Below are positions 50,752 to 58,639 of a DNA stretch of 64,000 nucleotides, one piece after another. The stretch comes from Olsenella_L sp051876355 (GTDB taxonomy: Bacteria > Actinomycetota > Coriobacteriia > Coriobacteriales > Atopobiaceae). The position numbers and the translations under genes were made by a program. The first letter of the stretch is position 1. Each line of letters begins with the position of its first letter. The notes beneath the pieces are model-generated. The model was not told the origin of the DNA. It saw nothing but the letters and a program-made list of their open reading frames with translations, and made no database searches. The stretch is from the NCBI GenBank assembly GCA_051876355.1, contig JBJEHU010000033.1, positions 41,052-105,051 of the forward strand, read 5' to 3'.

Positions 50752-51187
50752 ATCTAGAGCATGCGCAGAGGGACCGATAAGCCCTCATTCTCATTGAGAT
50801 CTGCCTGAGGGTTGTTCCAAAGTCTCAAGCATGGACGTGAAGTCGAGGGTCGGACTCGAGGGTTGAGGGTCGTGAAACCAGGCTTCAAAACCCTAACCCT
50901 CAAGAATCGCTTTATGCTTTCCAGACAGAGAAATATGGGCATCTACCTGCACAATCCATATTTCTGACAAAAGTGTTGACGGAAGTCGACCGGTTGTGCA
51001 AATATATGCCGCTTTAGATGAGGCGTTGAGCTTAACTTGAGGGTTAGGGTTTCTCCAACGACTTGCCGAAAGCTCGCAGCACCAAAGAAGGATACAGACA
51101 CACCAAACGCAGCAAGAACGCAGCAGCAACGCAACGATGGACATGACGGACCACAAACGCCCCGTCGCCAAGCAAGGAGGAACTTCC
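50752..51187. promoter_or_regulatory. ftsZ control region with inverted repeats and GAGGGT motif cluster
   Basis: 436 bases without a gene. GAGGGT occurs on the + strand at 50807, 50845, 50858 and 50865. A perfect 17-bp inverted repeat, AAACCCTAACCCTCAAG (50888-50904) and its complement (51036-51052), encloses 131 bp and adds a GAGGGT in each arm. Inside lie a 10-bp inverted repeat AGAAATATGG/CCATATTTCT (50929-50938, 50956-50965) and a likely promoter: TTGACG (50976-50981) with AAATAT/AATATA 18-19 bp on. Downstream are the leader repeats and the ribosome site CAAGGAGGAA of ftsZ. Confidence 0.6.
51106..51133 (+). repeat. AACGCAGCA leader repeats before ftsZ
   Basis: A 28-base block of three AACGCA units that matches the block at 38718-38745 before ftsL at 26 of 28 positions by eye (two C/G changes). 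It is about 55 bases ahead of the ftsZ start and would be in its 5' leader. Confidence 0.65.
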
Positions 51188-52342
51188 ATGACCGACAACG
51201 ACATCCCCAGCAACTACCTCGCAGTCATCAAGGTCGTCGGAGTGGGCGGCGGTGGCACGAACGCCGTCAACCGCATGATCGATGAGGGCATCCGCGGCGT
51301 CGAGTTCGTCGCAATCAACACCGATGCCCAGGCGCTTGCCATCTCCGATGCTGACATCAAGGTCCACATCGGCACCGACATCACGAAGGGTCTCGGCGCC
51401 GGCGCGAACCCTGAGGTCGGCCAGCAGGCAGCACAGGAGAGCAAGGACGACATCAAGGCAGCTCTCGCAGGCGCAGACATGGTCTTCATCACAGCAGGCG
51501 AGGGCGGCGGCACCGGCACCGGCGCTGCTCCTGTTGTCGCTGACATCGCAAAGAACGATGTGGGTGCACTGACCGTCGCAATCGTGACGAAGCCGTTCAC
51601 GTTCGAGGGCCGCAAGCGTTCGCAGTCCGCTCTCGGCGGCATCGACAACCTCGCTGCCAACGTCGACACCCTTGTCGTCATCCCCAACGATCGCCTGCTC
51701 GACCTCTCCGAGAAGAAGACCACGATGCTCGAGGCCTTCCGCATGGCAGACGAGGTCCTCGCACAGGGCACGCAGGGCATCACCGACCTCATCACGGTCC
51801 CTGGCCTCATCAACGTCGACTTCGCAGATGTCTGCACGATCATGAAGGACTCCGGCTCCGCAATGATGGGCATCGGCGTCGCTTCCGGCGACAACCGTGC
51901 TGCTGACGCAGCCGAGGAGGCCATCTCCAGCCCGCTGCTCGAGACCTCGATCGACGGCGCAACGCGCGTCCTGCTCTCGATTGCCGGCAACAAGGACCTC
52001 GGCATCCAGGAGATCAACGACGCTGCAGACATCGTCGCAAAGAACGTCGACCCCGATGCGAACATCATCTTCGGCACTGTCGTCGACGAGTCCCTCGGCG
52101 ATCAGGTCCGTGTCACGGTCATCGCGACGGGCCTCGAGGAGAACGACTCCGACAGCCTTCCGACGCTTGACTCCGTAAGCTCGAACAGGAACTCCCGTCC
52201 GACGTCTCGTCCGTCCACGCCTGCAACGAGGACGGCCACGTCCGGCTCTGCCCGCTCGAACGCCGGCTCCCGCTCGAACTCCTCTTCGAACGCGAACCAG
52301 GGCTTCGATATCCCTGACTTCCTGAAGCACTCCCGCATGTAG
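51188..52342 (+). CDS. ftsZ: Cell division GTPase FtsZ
   Basis: The tubulin-like ring protein. The 384 residues have the GTP loop GGGTGTG (106-112), VVGVGGGGTNAVNRM, NTDAQAL and the T7-loop region LINVDFADVCTIM. A Ser/Asn/Arg-rich linker (about 325-370) leads to the conserved tail DIPDFLKHSRM, which would bind SepF, encoded downstream. ATG 51188 follows CAAGGAGGAACTTCC; an ATG at 51137 in frame lies inside the leader and lacks a ribosome site. Confidence 0.98.
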   Translation: MTDNDIPSNYLAVIKVVGVGGGGTNAVNRMIDEGIRGVEFVAINTDAQALAISDADIKVHIGTDITKGLGAGANPEVGQQAAQESKDDIKAALAGADMVFITAGEGGGTGTGAAPVVADIAKNDVGALTVAIVTKPFTFEGRKRSQSALGGIDNLAANVDTLVVIPNDRLLDLSEKKTTMLEAFRMADEVLAQGTQGITDLITVPGLINVDFADVCTIMKDSGSAMMGIGVASGDNRAADAAEEAISSPLLETSIDGATRVLLSIAGNKDLGIQEINDAADIVAKNVDPDANIIFGTVVDESLGDQVRVTVIATGLEENDSDSLPTLDSVSSNRNSRPTSRPSTPATRTATSGSARSNAGSRSNSSSNANQGFDIPDFLKHSRM

Positions 52343-52350
52343 GAGAGCCC

Positions 52351-53154
52351 ATGTCCACGCCGTCTCTCACACGCATGAGCGTCCAGGGCGTGTCCTTCCT
52401 GACCGATGGATGCGCTGAAGGACAGGTGCGCTTCGGCTTCACGGAGCGCACAGGCGGCGTGTCCGAAGGGCCTTTCGCCTCGCTCAATCTCGGCGACAGG
52501 TGCGGCGATATCCCAGAGCATGTGTCTGAGAACCGCCGCCGTGCCCTTTCCGCTCTCGGCTTCGAAGGCGCACCTGAGCGTCTCGTGAACCCGAAGCAGG
52601 TGCACGGAGACCGCGTGCTCGTGCTCGACGAGGCGGGGGAGGACGCGCTTGCGCGCATCCAGCGCGAAGCCCAGGAGGGTGCCGATGCAATCGTCTGCAA
52701 CGTGCCCCAAGTCCCTGTGCTTCTCTGCTACGCAGACTGCGTGCCTGTCGTCCTCGTCTCCGAGAAGGCCTTCGCCGTCATCCATTCGGGATGGCGGGGA
52801 ACGATAGCCCGCATCGCAGCAAAGGCGCTCGAGAAGCTTCTTGCGACGACCGGCGAGGATGCTGCGGATGTCCATGCCTATCTGGGACCGCACATCGGAG
52901 GCGCTGACTACGAGGTCTCGGAAGACCTGCTTGCCCGCTTCACGGATGAGTTCGGACCTTCGGTCGCGCTTCCCGGCCATCGTCTCGATCTCGGGCATGC
53001 CATCGTCTCGGCGCTTGTGGATGCCGGGATGGGGGAGGACGCGATCTGCGACTCCGGCATCTCGACGGCGCAGGCGACGGAGCGGTTCTATTCCTATCGT
53101 GCCGAAGGCGGGCATTGTGGCCGCCATGGCGCGCTCGCATATATCGCATCCTGA
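52351..53154 (+). CDS. pgeF: PgeF family peptidoglycan editing factor / laccase-domain protein
   Basis: The 267-residue YfiH/YlmD-type protein. Conserved Cys/His metal site residues are in KQVHGDRV, CYADCVPV and HSGWRGT, and GPHIGGADYEV follows. E. coli PgeF (YfiH) removes wrongly incorporated L-Ser muropeptide precursors; homologues act on purine nucleosides. It sits 8 bases after ftsZ, as in many Gram-positive dcw clusters. Confidence 0.9.
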   Translation: MSTPSLTRMSVQGVSFLTDGCAEGQVRFGFTERTGGVSEGPFASLNLGDRCGDIPEHVSENRRRALSALGFEGAPERLVNPKQVHGDRVLVLDEAGEDALARIQREAQEGADAIVCNVPQVPVLLCYADCVPVVLVSEKAFAVIHSGWRGTIARIAAKALEKLLATTGEDAADVHAYLGPHIGGADYEVSEDLLARFTDEFGPSVALPGHRLDLGHAIVSALVDAGMGEDAICDSGISTAQATERFYSYRAEGGHCGRHGALAYIAS

Positions 53155-53180
53155 AACGTATCAGCTTTGGAGGTGGAAAG

Positions 53181-53906
53181 ATGGAAGACGAAGAAGCCTA
53201 TCTGAAGTTTCTCGAAGAGCGCAGGAGCCGCATCCTCGAGATTGCAGATGAGGCACTTGCACGCTCCGGCAGGGCAGGCGCTCACGTCACGCTCGCAGCC
53301 GTCTCGAAGACGGTCGGGCCCGACGAAGTGGCTCAGGCCTGGAAGGCAGGGTATCGCGTCTTTGCAGAGAACCGCCCCCAGGAGCTCCGCCGCAAGCTCG
53401 AGGCGCTCGAGTCCCATCCGGAGATGGAAGGCGCCCGCTTCGATATGATCGGCAACTTCCAGACCAACAAGGTGAACATGGTGGTCGGGAAGGTCGGCCT
53501 CATCCAGTCGGTCTCGTCGCTCCACCTGGCAGAGACGATCTCGAAGCACTCCCTCGCACGCAATCTCGTATCGAAGGTGCTCCTCGAGGTCAATGTCTCG
53601 GGGGAGGAGTCGAAGTCGGGGTTCGCTCCGAAAGAGCTCGTGTCGAATCTGGATGGCCTGCTTGCACTGTCGGGCATTGAGATCGAAGGACTCATGACGA
53701 TGGCGCCAGCACACGATCTTGATGCAGCCCGCCGCACGTTCTCGGGCCTGCGCGAGCTGGCCGAAGACCTGAGGCAGCGCACGTCTTTAAGCCTCGCTGA
53801 GCTTTCTTGTGGAATGAGTGACGATTTCCCGATTGCTCTCGAGGAAGGCTCGACCCTTATTAGGCTGGGCAGAGTGGTGTTCAGCCCTGACTACGAACTG
53901 AAGTAA
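53181..53906 (+). CDS. YggS family PLP-binding protein
   Basis: A 241-residue single-domain PLP protein (PLPBP/YlmE). The Schiff-base Lys is in LAAVSKTVGPDEV. FAENRPQELRRKLEAL, FDMIGNFQTNKVN, LLEVNVSGEESKSGF and SCGMSDDFPIALEEGSTLIRLG follow the family pattern. It controls PLP and amino-acid homeostasis and is regularly placed between pgeF/ftsZ and sepF. GGAGGTGGAAAG precedes ATG 53181; upstream frame is not used. Confidence 0.93.
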   Translation: MEDEEAYLKFLEERRSRILEIADEALARSGRAGAHVTLAAVSKTVGPDEVAQAWKAGYRVFAENRPQELRRKLEALESHPEMEGARFDMIGNFQTNKVNMVVGKVGLIQSVSSLHLAETISKHSLARNLVSKVLLEVNVSGEESKSGFAPKELVSNLDGLLALSGIEIEGLMTMAPAHDLDAARRTFSGLRELAEDLRQRTSLSLAELSCGMSDDFPIALEEGSTLIRLGRVVFSPDYELK

Positions 53907-53911
53907 CGACA

Positions 53912-53920
53912 AACGCAGCA
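53912..53920 (+). repeat. Single AACGCAGCA copy before sepF
   Basis: The nonamer AACGCAGCA follows the yggS stop by 5 bases and stands about 21 bases before the sepF ATG. It matches units in the ftsL and ftsZ leader blocks. Confidence 0.4.
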
Positions 53921-53941
53921 TAGAGGTAGGAAGGCAAGGAC

Positions 53942-54664
53942 ATGGGTTTCCTGGACAATCTCAAGGACCGCTTCCGCGGCAATGACAGCTACGACGATTA
54001 CGACGAAGGATACGACGACGGCTACTATGAGGACGGCAACGGCGTCTCCGATCCCGAGCCCCGCTCTTCCCGCCGCCGCGGCGCTTCCCAGCAGCCTGCA
54101 AGGACCGAAGGCTCCGGCCTTCTCGGCAACACGCCGCGTCCCGAGGCTGAGAGCGTTTCGGTCTACACCCGTTCCGGCAGGCCTGTCGCCTCGAACGCTG
54201 GCGCCGGCTTCGCGCAGCAGCAGAAGACCGAGTCTGCCTACTCTGCAGGCCACGGCTATGCGCAGACGCCCGCTCCCGATCCTGCCTATGCGCCGCGCAC
54301 GACCTATCCTGAGCCCCAGGATTCCTACGCGGACACGGCCGCTTCCGAGCCGCAGACGCCGGCACCGGTGCAGCGCGTGACCTCCGGCCAGCTTCCGCCC
54401 TACATCCTGAAGCCGGAGTCCTACGACGACGTGCAGATGGTCATCCGCCGCGTCCGCACGAACCAGCCGGTCGTGCTCGTCCTTACGGATACGCCGATGG
54501 ATACGGCAAAGCGTGTCCTCGACTTCAGCTTCGGCCTTGCCTGCGGCATTGGTGGAGAAGTCGAGCAGCTCGGCGATTCTGTCTTCAGCGTTCTCCCGGC
54601 GGGTATAAGCCTTACCAAGGCTGATGTGGACAAGCTCATCGCCGACGGAGACCTCAAGAAATAA
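53942..54664 (+). CDS. sepF: Cell division protein SepF
   Basis: Membrane anchor for FtsZ in organisms without FtsA. The 240-residue protein has an amphipathic N-terminus MGFLDNLKDRFRG and a long acidic/Pro/Ser linker (DSYDDYDEGYDDGYYEDGNG on to about residue 135). The SepF core domain is about 140-235: YILKPESYDDVQMVIRRV, VLVLTDTPMDTAKRVLDFSFGLACGIGGEVEQLGDSVFSVLP. GAGGTAGGAAGG precedes the ATG. Confidence 0.95.
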   Translation: MGFLDNLKDRFRGNDSYDDYDEGYDDGYYEDGNGVSDPEPRSSRRRGASQQPARTEGSGLLGNTPRPEAESVSVYTRSGRPVASNAGAGFAQQQKTESAYSAGHGYAQTPAPDPAYAPRTTYPEPQDSYADTAASEPQTPAPVQRVTSGQLPPYILKPESYDDVQMVIRRVRTNQPVVLVLTDTPMDTAKRVLDFSFGLACGIGGEVEQLGDSVFSVLPAGISLTKADVDKLIADGDLKK

Positions 54665-54679
54665 CAGGAGACCCAACTC

Positions 54680-54940
54680 GTGCAGCTCGCAAACCTCGTC
54701 TATTCCCTCTTCTACTTCTACGAGATCCTGATCATTGTCTGGTGCCTGCTTTCCTGGTTCCCCAGAAAGCCCGGCGGCCTCATAGACGATATCAGCCAGG
54801 CTCTCGGACGGCTCGTGCTTCCGTACCTCAACCTCTTCCGGAGGTTCATCCCGCCGATCGGAGGAATCGATTTCTCCCCGGTCATCGCGGTCGTGGTGCT
54901 CGGAGCCATCGAGCAGTTCATCGTACAGGCATTGATCTAA
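54680..54940 (+). CDS. YggT family membrane protein
   Basis: An 86-residue protein with two membrane helices and the family loop SWFPRKPGG...LVLPYLNLFRRFIPPIGGIDFSPVIAVVVLGAIEQF. The GTG start at 54680 follows AGGAGACCC. It regularly lies between sepF and divIVA; its role in division or osmotic shock protection is not settled. Confidence 0.92.
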   Translation: MQLANLVYSLFYFYEILIIVWCLLSWFPRKPGGLIDDISQALGRLVLPYLNLFRRFIPPIGGIDFSPVIAVVVLGAIEQFIVQALI

Positions 54941-55000
54941 CGGGCTCACTGACAGCGCAATAACCAGAAACGGTGTCGTGGATAACAGAAAGGTATCAAG

Positions 55001-55747
55001 ATGGCTATCACTCCTGCAGATATCGAACAGCTGACATTCTCTCCTTCGAAGCATGGCTATGACACGGAAGAGGTCGACGCCTTCCTCGAGCAGCTCTCCG
55101 GCGAAGTCGACGCAATGCTCCAGAAGATCGCAGACCTCAAGAGCCGCCTCAACAGCTCCGAGCAGCAGCTTGCTGCCGCCCAGGCGCAGATCGAGACGCT
55201 GCAGGCCCAGAAGGGCGCAGCTGCCATCGCGCCGATCGCTCCGGCACCGGCTCCTGCTCCTGCCCTGAACGCTTCCGAGCAGCAGATCTCCAAGGTCCTC
55301 ATCGTCGCCCAGCAGAGCGCAGACAAGATTGTCGCCGATGCAAAGGCTTCCGCGAACGAGATCCGCACCGAGGCAGACCAGAAGGCACGCGAGGTCATCC
55401 GTCAGGCTCTCGCCGAGAAGCAGAGCGAGATGGACGAGATCGACCGCCTCAAGCAGTCCCGCGAGGACTTCCGTTCGGAGTACAAGAGCCTGCTCCAGCA
55501 CTTCATGGACGACGCAGACGCCGTCTTCCCGACGACCGGCAAGAAGGTCTCTGTCTCCGTCACGTCCACGCCTGTCACGACGCCTGCACCGGCTCCCGCA
55601 CCGGCACCTGCTCCTGCAGCACCCGCACCGGCAGCCACGCCTGCGCCCGCTCCTGCACCGACGCCTGCACCGGCTCCTGCCGACAAGACGGTCCTGACCT
55701 CCACCCCGACCTTCACGCCGGGTGTCAATGTGGACGATCTCGATTAG
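55001..55747 (+). CDS. divIVA: DivIVA family protein (Wag31-like)
   Basis: A pole/septum-localising coiled-coil protein. The 248 residues: N-terminal lipid-binding module ITPADIEQLTFSPSKHGYDTEEVDAFLEQLSGEVD, a first coiled coil (about 25-75), an Ala/Pro patch, a second coiled coil (about 90-170) and a C-terminal Ala/Pro-rich tail (about 185-235) of low complexity. AGAAAGGTATCAAG precedes the ATG. It closes the division cluster before a strong terminator. Confidence 0.93.
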   Translation: MAITPADIEQLTFSPSKHGYDTEEVDAFLEQLSGEVDAMLQKIADLKSRLNSSEQQLAAAQAQIETLQAQKGAAAIAPIAPAPAPAPALNASEQQISKVLIVAQQSADKIVADAKASANEIRTEADQKAREVIRQALAEKQSEMDEIDRLKQSREDFRSEYKSLLQHFMDDADAVFPTTGKKVSVSVTSTPVTTPAPAPAPAPAPAAPAPAATPAPAPAPTPAPAPADKTVLTSTPTFTPGVNVDDLD

Positions 55748-55786
55748 TTCCAGCTTTTTTGTAGGAAATAGAATATAGTCTTTTGA

Positions 55787-55823
55787 GAGCCCGCAGAAAC
55801 CCTTCCTTCTGCGGGCTCTTCTT
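55787..55823 (+). terminator. Terminator after divIVA
   Basis: GAGCCCGCAGAA (55787-55798) pairs with TTCTGCGGGCTC (55807-55818), then TTCTT. A perfect 12-bp stem. Confidence 0.88.
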
Positions 55824-55937
55824 GCATGAAGGGGCAACCGCGGCGTATCGGGGCCCTCCCGATTGACAGTGTCGCTCTGTCTTGATGTGGGTTTGTGGGG
55901 ATGGCGAAGTCGCTAGGCTTCGGGCGCAGGCGCATGC

Positions 55938-55943
55938 TACAAT
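55938..55943 (+). promoter_or_regulatory. rnpB: rnpB -10 box
   Basis: TACAAT lies 7 bases before the first base of RNase P RNA. No convincing -35 at 16-18 bp; a perfect TTGACA at 55863 is much too far away. Confidence 0.5.
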
Positions 55944-55950
55944 CTCTCCA

Positions 55951-56301
55951 GCGAAGTGGGCCAGACAATCGCGGGACCCTTCTGGGTCATGAGGAAAGTC
56001 CGGGCTCCACAGGGCAGGAAGCTGGCTAACGGCCAGGCGGGGCGACCCGACGGAAAGCGCCGCAGAAAAGAAGACTCCCGCTGCCTCTTCGAGGTGAGAG
56101 AAAAGCTGAAACGGTGGTGCAAGAGACCACCAGCGTCGTGGCAACACGGCGGCTTGGCAAGCCCCTTCCGGAGCAAACGCAAATAGGAGCGCTATGGTGT
56201 GGCCCGCACCGCGCTCGGGTTGCGCGCTAGAGGGTGCCGGCAACGGCATTCGTAGATAAATGATTGTCCACGACAGAACCCGGCTCATAGGCCCACTTCG
56301 C
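55951..56301 (+). ncRNA. rnpB: RNase P RNA
   Basis: The catalytic RNA that trims tRNA 5' ends. The ends pair as GCGAAGTGGGCC (55951-55962) and GGCCCACTTCGC (56290-56301). The conserved P4/CR-I sequence GAGGAAAGTCCGGGCTCC lies near 55990. The CR-V side ACAGAACCCGGCTCATAGG is near 56273. GCAAACGCAAATAGGAGCGC and other internal elements fit a bacterial rnpB of about 350 nt, A-like. Ends are set from P1/P2 pairing and may be a few bases off. Confidence 0.95.
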
Positions 56302-56466
56302 ACTTTATGCGCAAGGTTGCGTACTTCCTGCTCCCATAATTGCAGCCCTGATGTACCAGTTATGCCGGAAGCATGGCGTGATGCGTCATGTTGTGGGGAA
56401 TTGCTACGGATAAGCGTACAATGATGCGCATTCTGTTTGGGGAAAGCAGCATAAAGGAGATTGGGT

Positions 56467-57909
56467 ATGGCACTGTTCGACACCATCAAGGCGAAAGCCA
56501 TCAGCGTGGCAGTCAACAAGGCATTCGATATGCTTTACGACGACTTCGACGGCAACCTGCCGAAGGTCGAGTCCATGATCAACAAGTTTGCCGGCTCCGG
56601 CGACAACATCAACGCAGCGCAGCTGCGCCTGTTCAACATGGTCATGGGCTTCATGAAGGATCCTGACAACAACTGGCGTCGCCTTGTCCAGAACGTTATC
56701 GACAACGTCGACAAGGAAATCGCCCGCACGTTCGTCCAGAACTTCTTCGTGAACTCCGTCACGCTCGGCGGCTACCGTCAGCGCGAGATCAACCAGAAGG
56801 AAGGCTGCAACTGCCCTTGGGCCATCCTCATGGACCCGACGACGGCCTGCAACCTCCACTGCAACGGCTGCTGGGCTGCGAACTACACGGACTCCAAGCA
56901 GAAGTCCCTCACGTTCGAGGAGCTCGACTCCATCATCACGCAGGGCGTCCAGCTTGGCACGTACGTCTATCTCTTCACAGGCGGTGAGCCGACGCTTCGC
57001 AAGAAGGACATCATCCGCCTCTGCGAGAAGCATCCTGACTGCTACTTCAGCGCCTTCACGAACGGCACGCTCGTGGACGAAGAGTTTGCAGACGAGATTC
57101 TGCGCGTGAAGAACTTCATGCCCGCCTTCTCGATCGAGGGCAACCGCGAGGCAACCGACTCCCGCAGGGGCCAGGGCACCTACGACAAGGTCGTCCGCGC
57201 GATGGATCTCCTGCGCGAGCGCAGGCTTCCGTTCGGCGCCTCCATCTGCTATACGTCCCAGAACTACGACTCCGTCACCTCTGACGAGTACGTCCAGTTC
57301 CTCGTCGACAAGGGCGTCCTCTTCGCCTGGATCTTCACGTACATGCCGGTCGGCCTCGGATCGCCGGTCGAGCTCCTCGCGACGGCAGAACAGCGCGAGG
57401 GCATGTATCACAAGGTCCGCGATGACTGGCGCAAGAATGTGCCCATCTTCTTCGCCGACTTCTGGAACGACGGCGAGTACACGGGCGGCTGCATCGCAGG
57501 AGCCCGCCGCTACTTCCATATCAATGCAGGCGGCGACGCAGAGCCCTGCGCCTTCATCCACTACTCCGACTCCAACATCCGCGAGAAGACGCTGCTCGAG
57601 TGCTACAAGAGCCCGCTCTTCAAGAGCTACCAGGCACACCAGCCGTTCAATCCGAACATGCTCCGTCCGTGCCCGCTCCTCGACAACCCCGGTGCCCTCT
57701 CCGAGATGGTGCACGAGACCGGCGCCAAGTCCACGGACTACACGCATCCTGAGGATGTCGACGAGCTCGAGAGCAAGACGAAGGCAGCAGCAGAGCGCTG
57801 GGCCAAGACGTCTGCTCCGATCTGGTCCGCAAGCCCGAAGGGCCGTCTCTCCGACCGCCTTGCGGCCGAGGGCAAGGATCCGAACAGCTGGATCGAGAAG
57901 AACGCTTAA
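56467..57909 (+). CDS. Radical SAM protein with CxxxCxxC cluster motif
   Basis: A 480-residue radical SAM enzyme. A helical N-terminal domain (about 1-105) precedes the barrel. The 4Fe-4S site is C128, C132, C135 (TACNLHCNGCW). FTGGEPTLRKKDI supplies the GGE SAM motif. A later Cys set (GGCIAGARRYFHINAGGDAEPCAF) resembles a SPASM-like auxiliary region, and two further Cys (C114, C116) come before the cluster. Similar proteins in Clostridia are common but without a firm function; I do not assign one. ATG 56467 follows AAAGGAG at 8 bases. A TACAAT (56417-56422) may be the -10. Confidence 0.85.
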   Translation: MALFDTIKAKAISVAVNKAFDMLYDDFDGNLPKVESMINKFAGSGDNINAAQLRLFNMVMGFMKDPDNNWRRLVQNVIDNVDKEIARTFVQNFFVNSVTLGGYRQREINQKEGCNCPWAILMDPTTACNLHCNGCWAANYTDSKQKSLTFEELDSIITQGVQLGTYVYLFTGGEPTLRKKDIIRLCEKHPDCYFSAFTNGTLVDEEFADEILRVKNFMPAFSIEGNREATDSRRGQGTYDKVVRAMDLLRERRLPFGASICYTSQNYDSVTSDEYVQFLVDKGVLFAWIFTYMPVGLGSPVELLATAEQREGMYHKVRDDWRKNVPIFFADFWNDGEYTGGCIAGARRYFHINAGGDAEPCAFIHYSDSNIREKTLLECYKSPLFKSYQAHQPFNPNMLRPCPLLDNPGALSEMVHETGAKSTDYTHPEDVDELESKTKAAAERWAKTSAPIWSASPKGRLSDRLAAEGKDPNSWIEKNA

Positions 57910-57945
57910 AGGTTCGTCTAGAATGGCCTCGTAGGCGCATTGATG

Positions 57946-57980
57946 GCAGGGCCCAGGCAATCGCTGGGCCCTGCTTTTCT
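57946..57980 (+). terminator. Terminator after radical SAM gene
   Basis: GCAGGGCCCAG (57946-57956) and CTGGGCCCTGC (57964-57974), then TTTTCT. Confidence 0.88.
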
Positions 57981-57994
57981 GTAGGGGATGGAGC

Positions 57995-58633
57995 ATGATG
58001 GAGAGCTACCGTACGCTCAAGGCGGGGACGTCTGCCATAGGGGAGTTCACGGACCGGAAGAGCCGCTTCATCGCAGAGATCCGCCCCTGCTCATCCGAGG
58101 CAGAGGCGCAGGAATTCCTCTCCGAGGTCAAGGCGCACTACTTCGATGCCCGCCATCATGTGCCTGCCTGGGTCTTCGCCGATGGCAGGAAGCGCTGCTC
58201 CGACGACGGCGAGCCGTCGAGGACGGCGGGCATGCCGACGCTCGAGGTGCTCGAGGGGGCCGACCTCAAGGATGTCTGCTGCGTCACGACCCGCTACTTC
58301 GGCGGGACGCTCCTGGGGCCCGGAGGGCTTGTCCGTGCCTATACGGCAGCGGCGCAGGCAGCCGTGGAGGCAGCAGAGGCGGCAGGATCTGTCATCGAGA
58401 TGACGCTCGTGACGCCCGTCGTGGCAGAGATTCCCTATAGCGCCTACGAGCGCGTCCGGCGCATGGCAGAAGATGTGGGCGGCAAGGTCACCGACTCGAT
58501 CTTCTCTGCTGATGTGCAGCTGACACTTGCCTTCAGGAGAGGCGAGGAAGAGGCATTCCTTGCAGCGCTCAAGGAGCTTGCGGCAGGCGAGGAGCTGGCC
58601 CATGCCCTCGAGACCCGCTTTGCCGAGTTCTGA
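57995..58633 (+). CDS. YigZ/IMPACT family protein
   Basis: A 212-residue protein with the IMPACT N-terminal domain (SAIGEFTDRKSRFIAEIRP, HVPAWVFADGRKRCSDDGEPSRTAGMPTLEVLEG, TRYFGGTLLGPGGLVRAYT) and a C-terminal EF-G-like DUF1949 domain. Family members are linked to translation control or have no clear role in bacteria. GTAGGGGATGGAGC precedes the ATG; the second ATG at 57998 is equally possible. It is convergent with the HAD gene, with only 6 bases between stops. Confidence 0.88.
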   Translation: MMESYRTLKAGTSAIGEFTDRKSRFIAEIRPCSSEAEAQEFLSEVKAHYFDARHHVPAWVFADGRKRCSDDGEPSRTAGMPTLEVLEGADLKDVCCVTTRYFGGTLLGPGGLVRAYTAAAQAAVEAAEAAGSVIEMTLVTPVVAEIPYSAYERVRRMAEDVGGKVTDSIFSADVQLTLAFRRGEEEAFLAALKELAAGEELAHALETRFAEF

Positions 58634-58639
58634 GGCCTT

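Noticed and set aside
55559..55690. GCACCGGCTCCTGC-type repeats in divIVA
   Set aside because: They code for an Ala/Pro-rich tail and are not an independent DNA repeat.
55863..55868. Perfect TTGACA upstream of rnpB as a -35
   Set aside because: It is about 70 bases before the TACAAT -10, far outside usable spacing.
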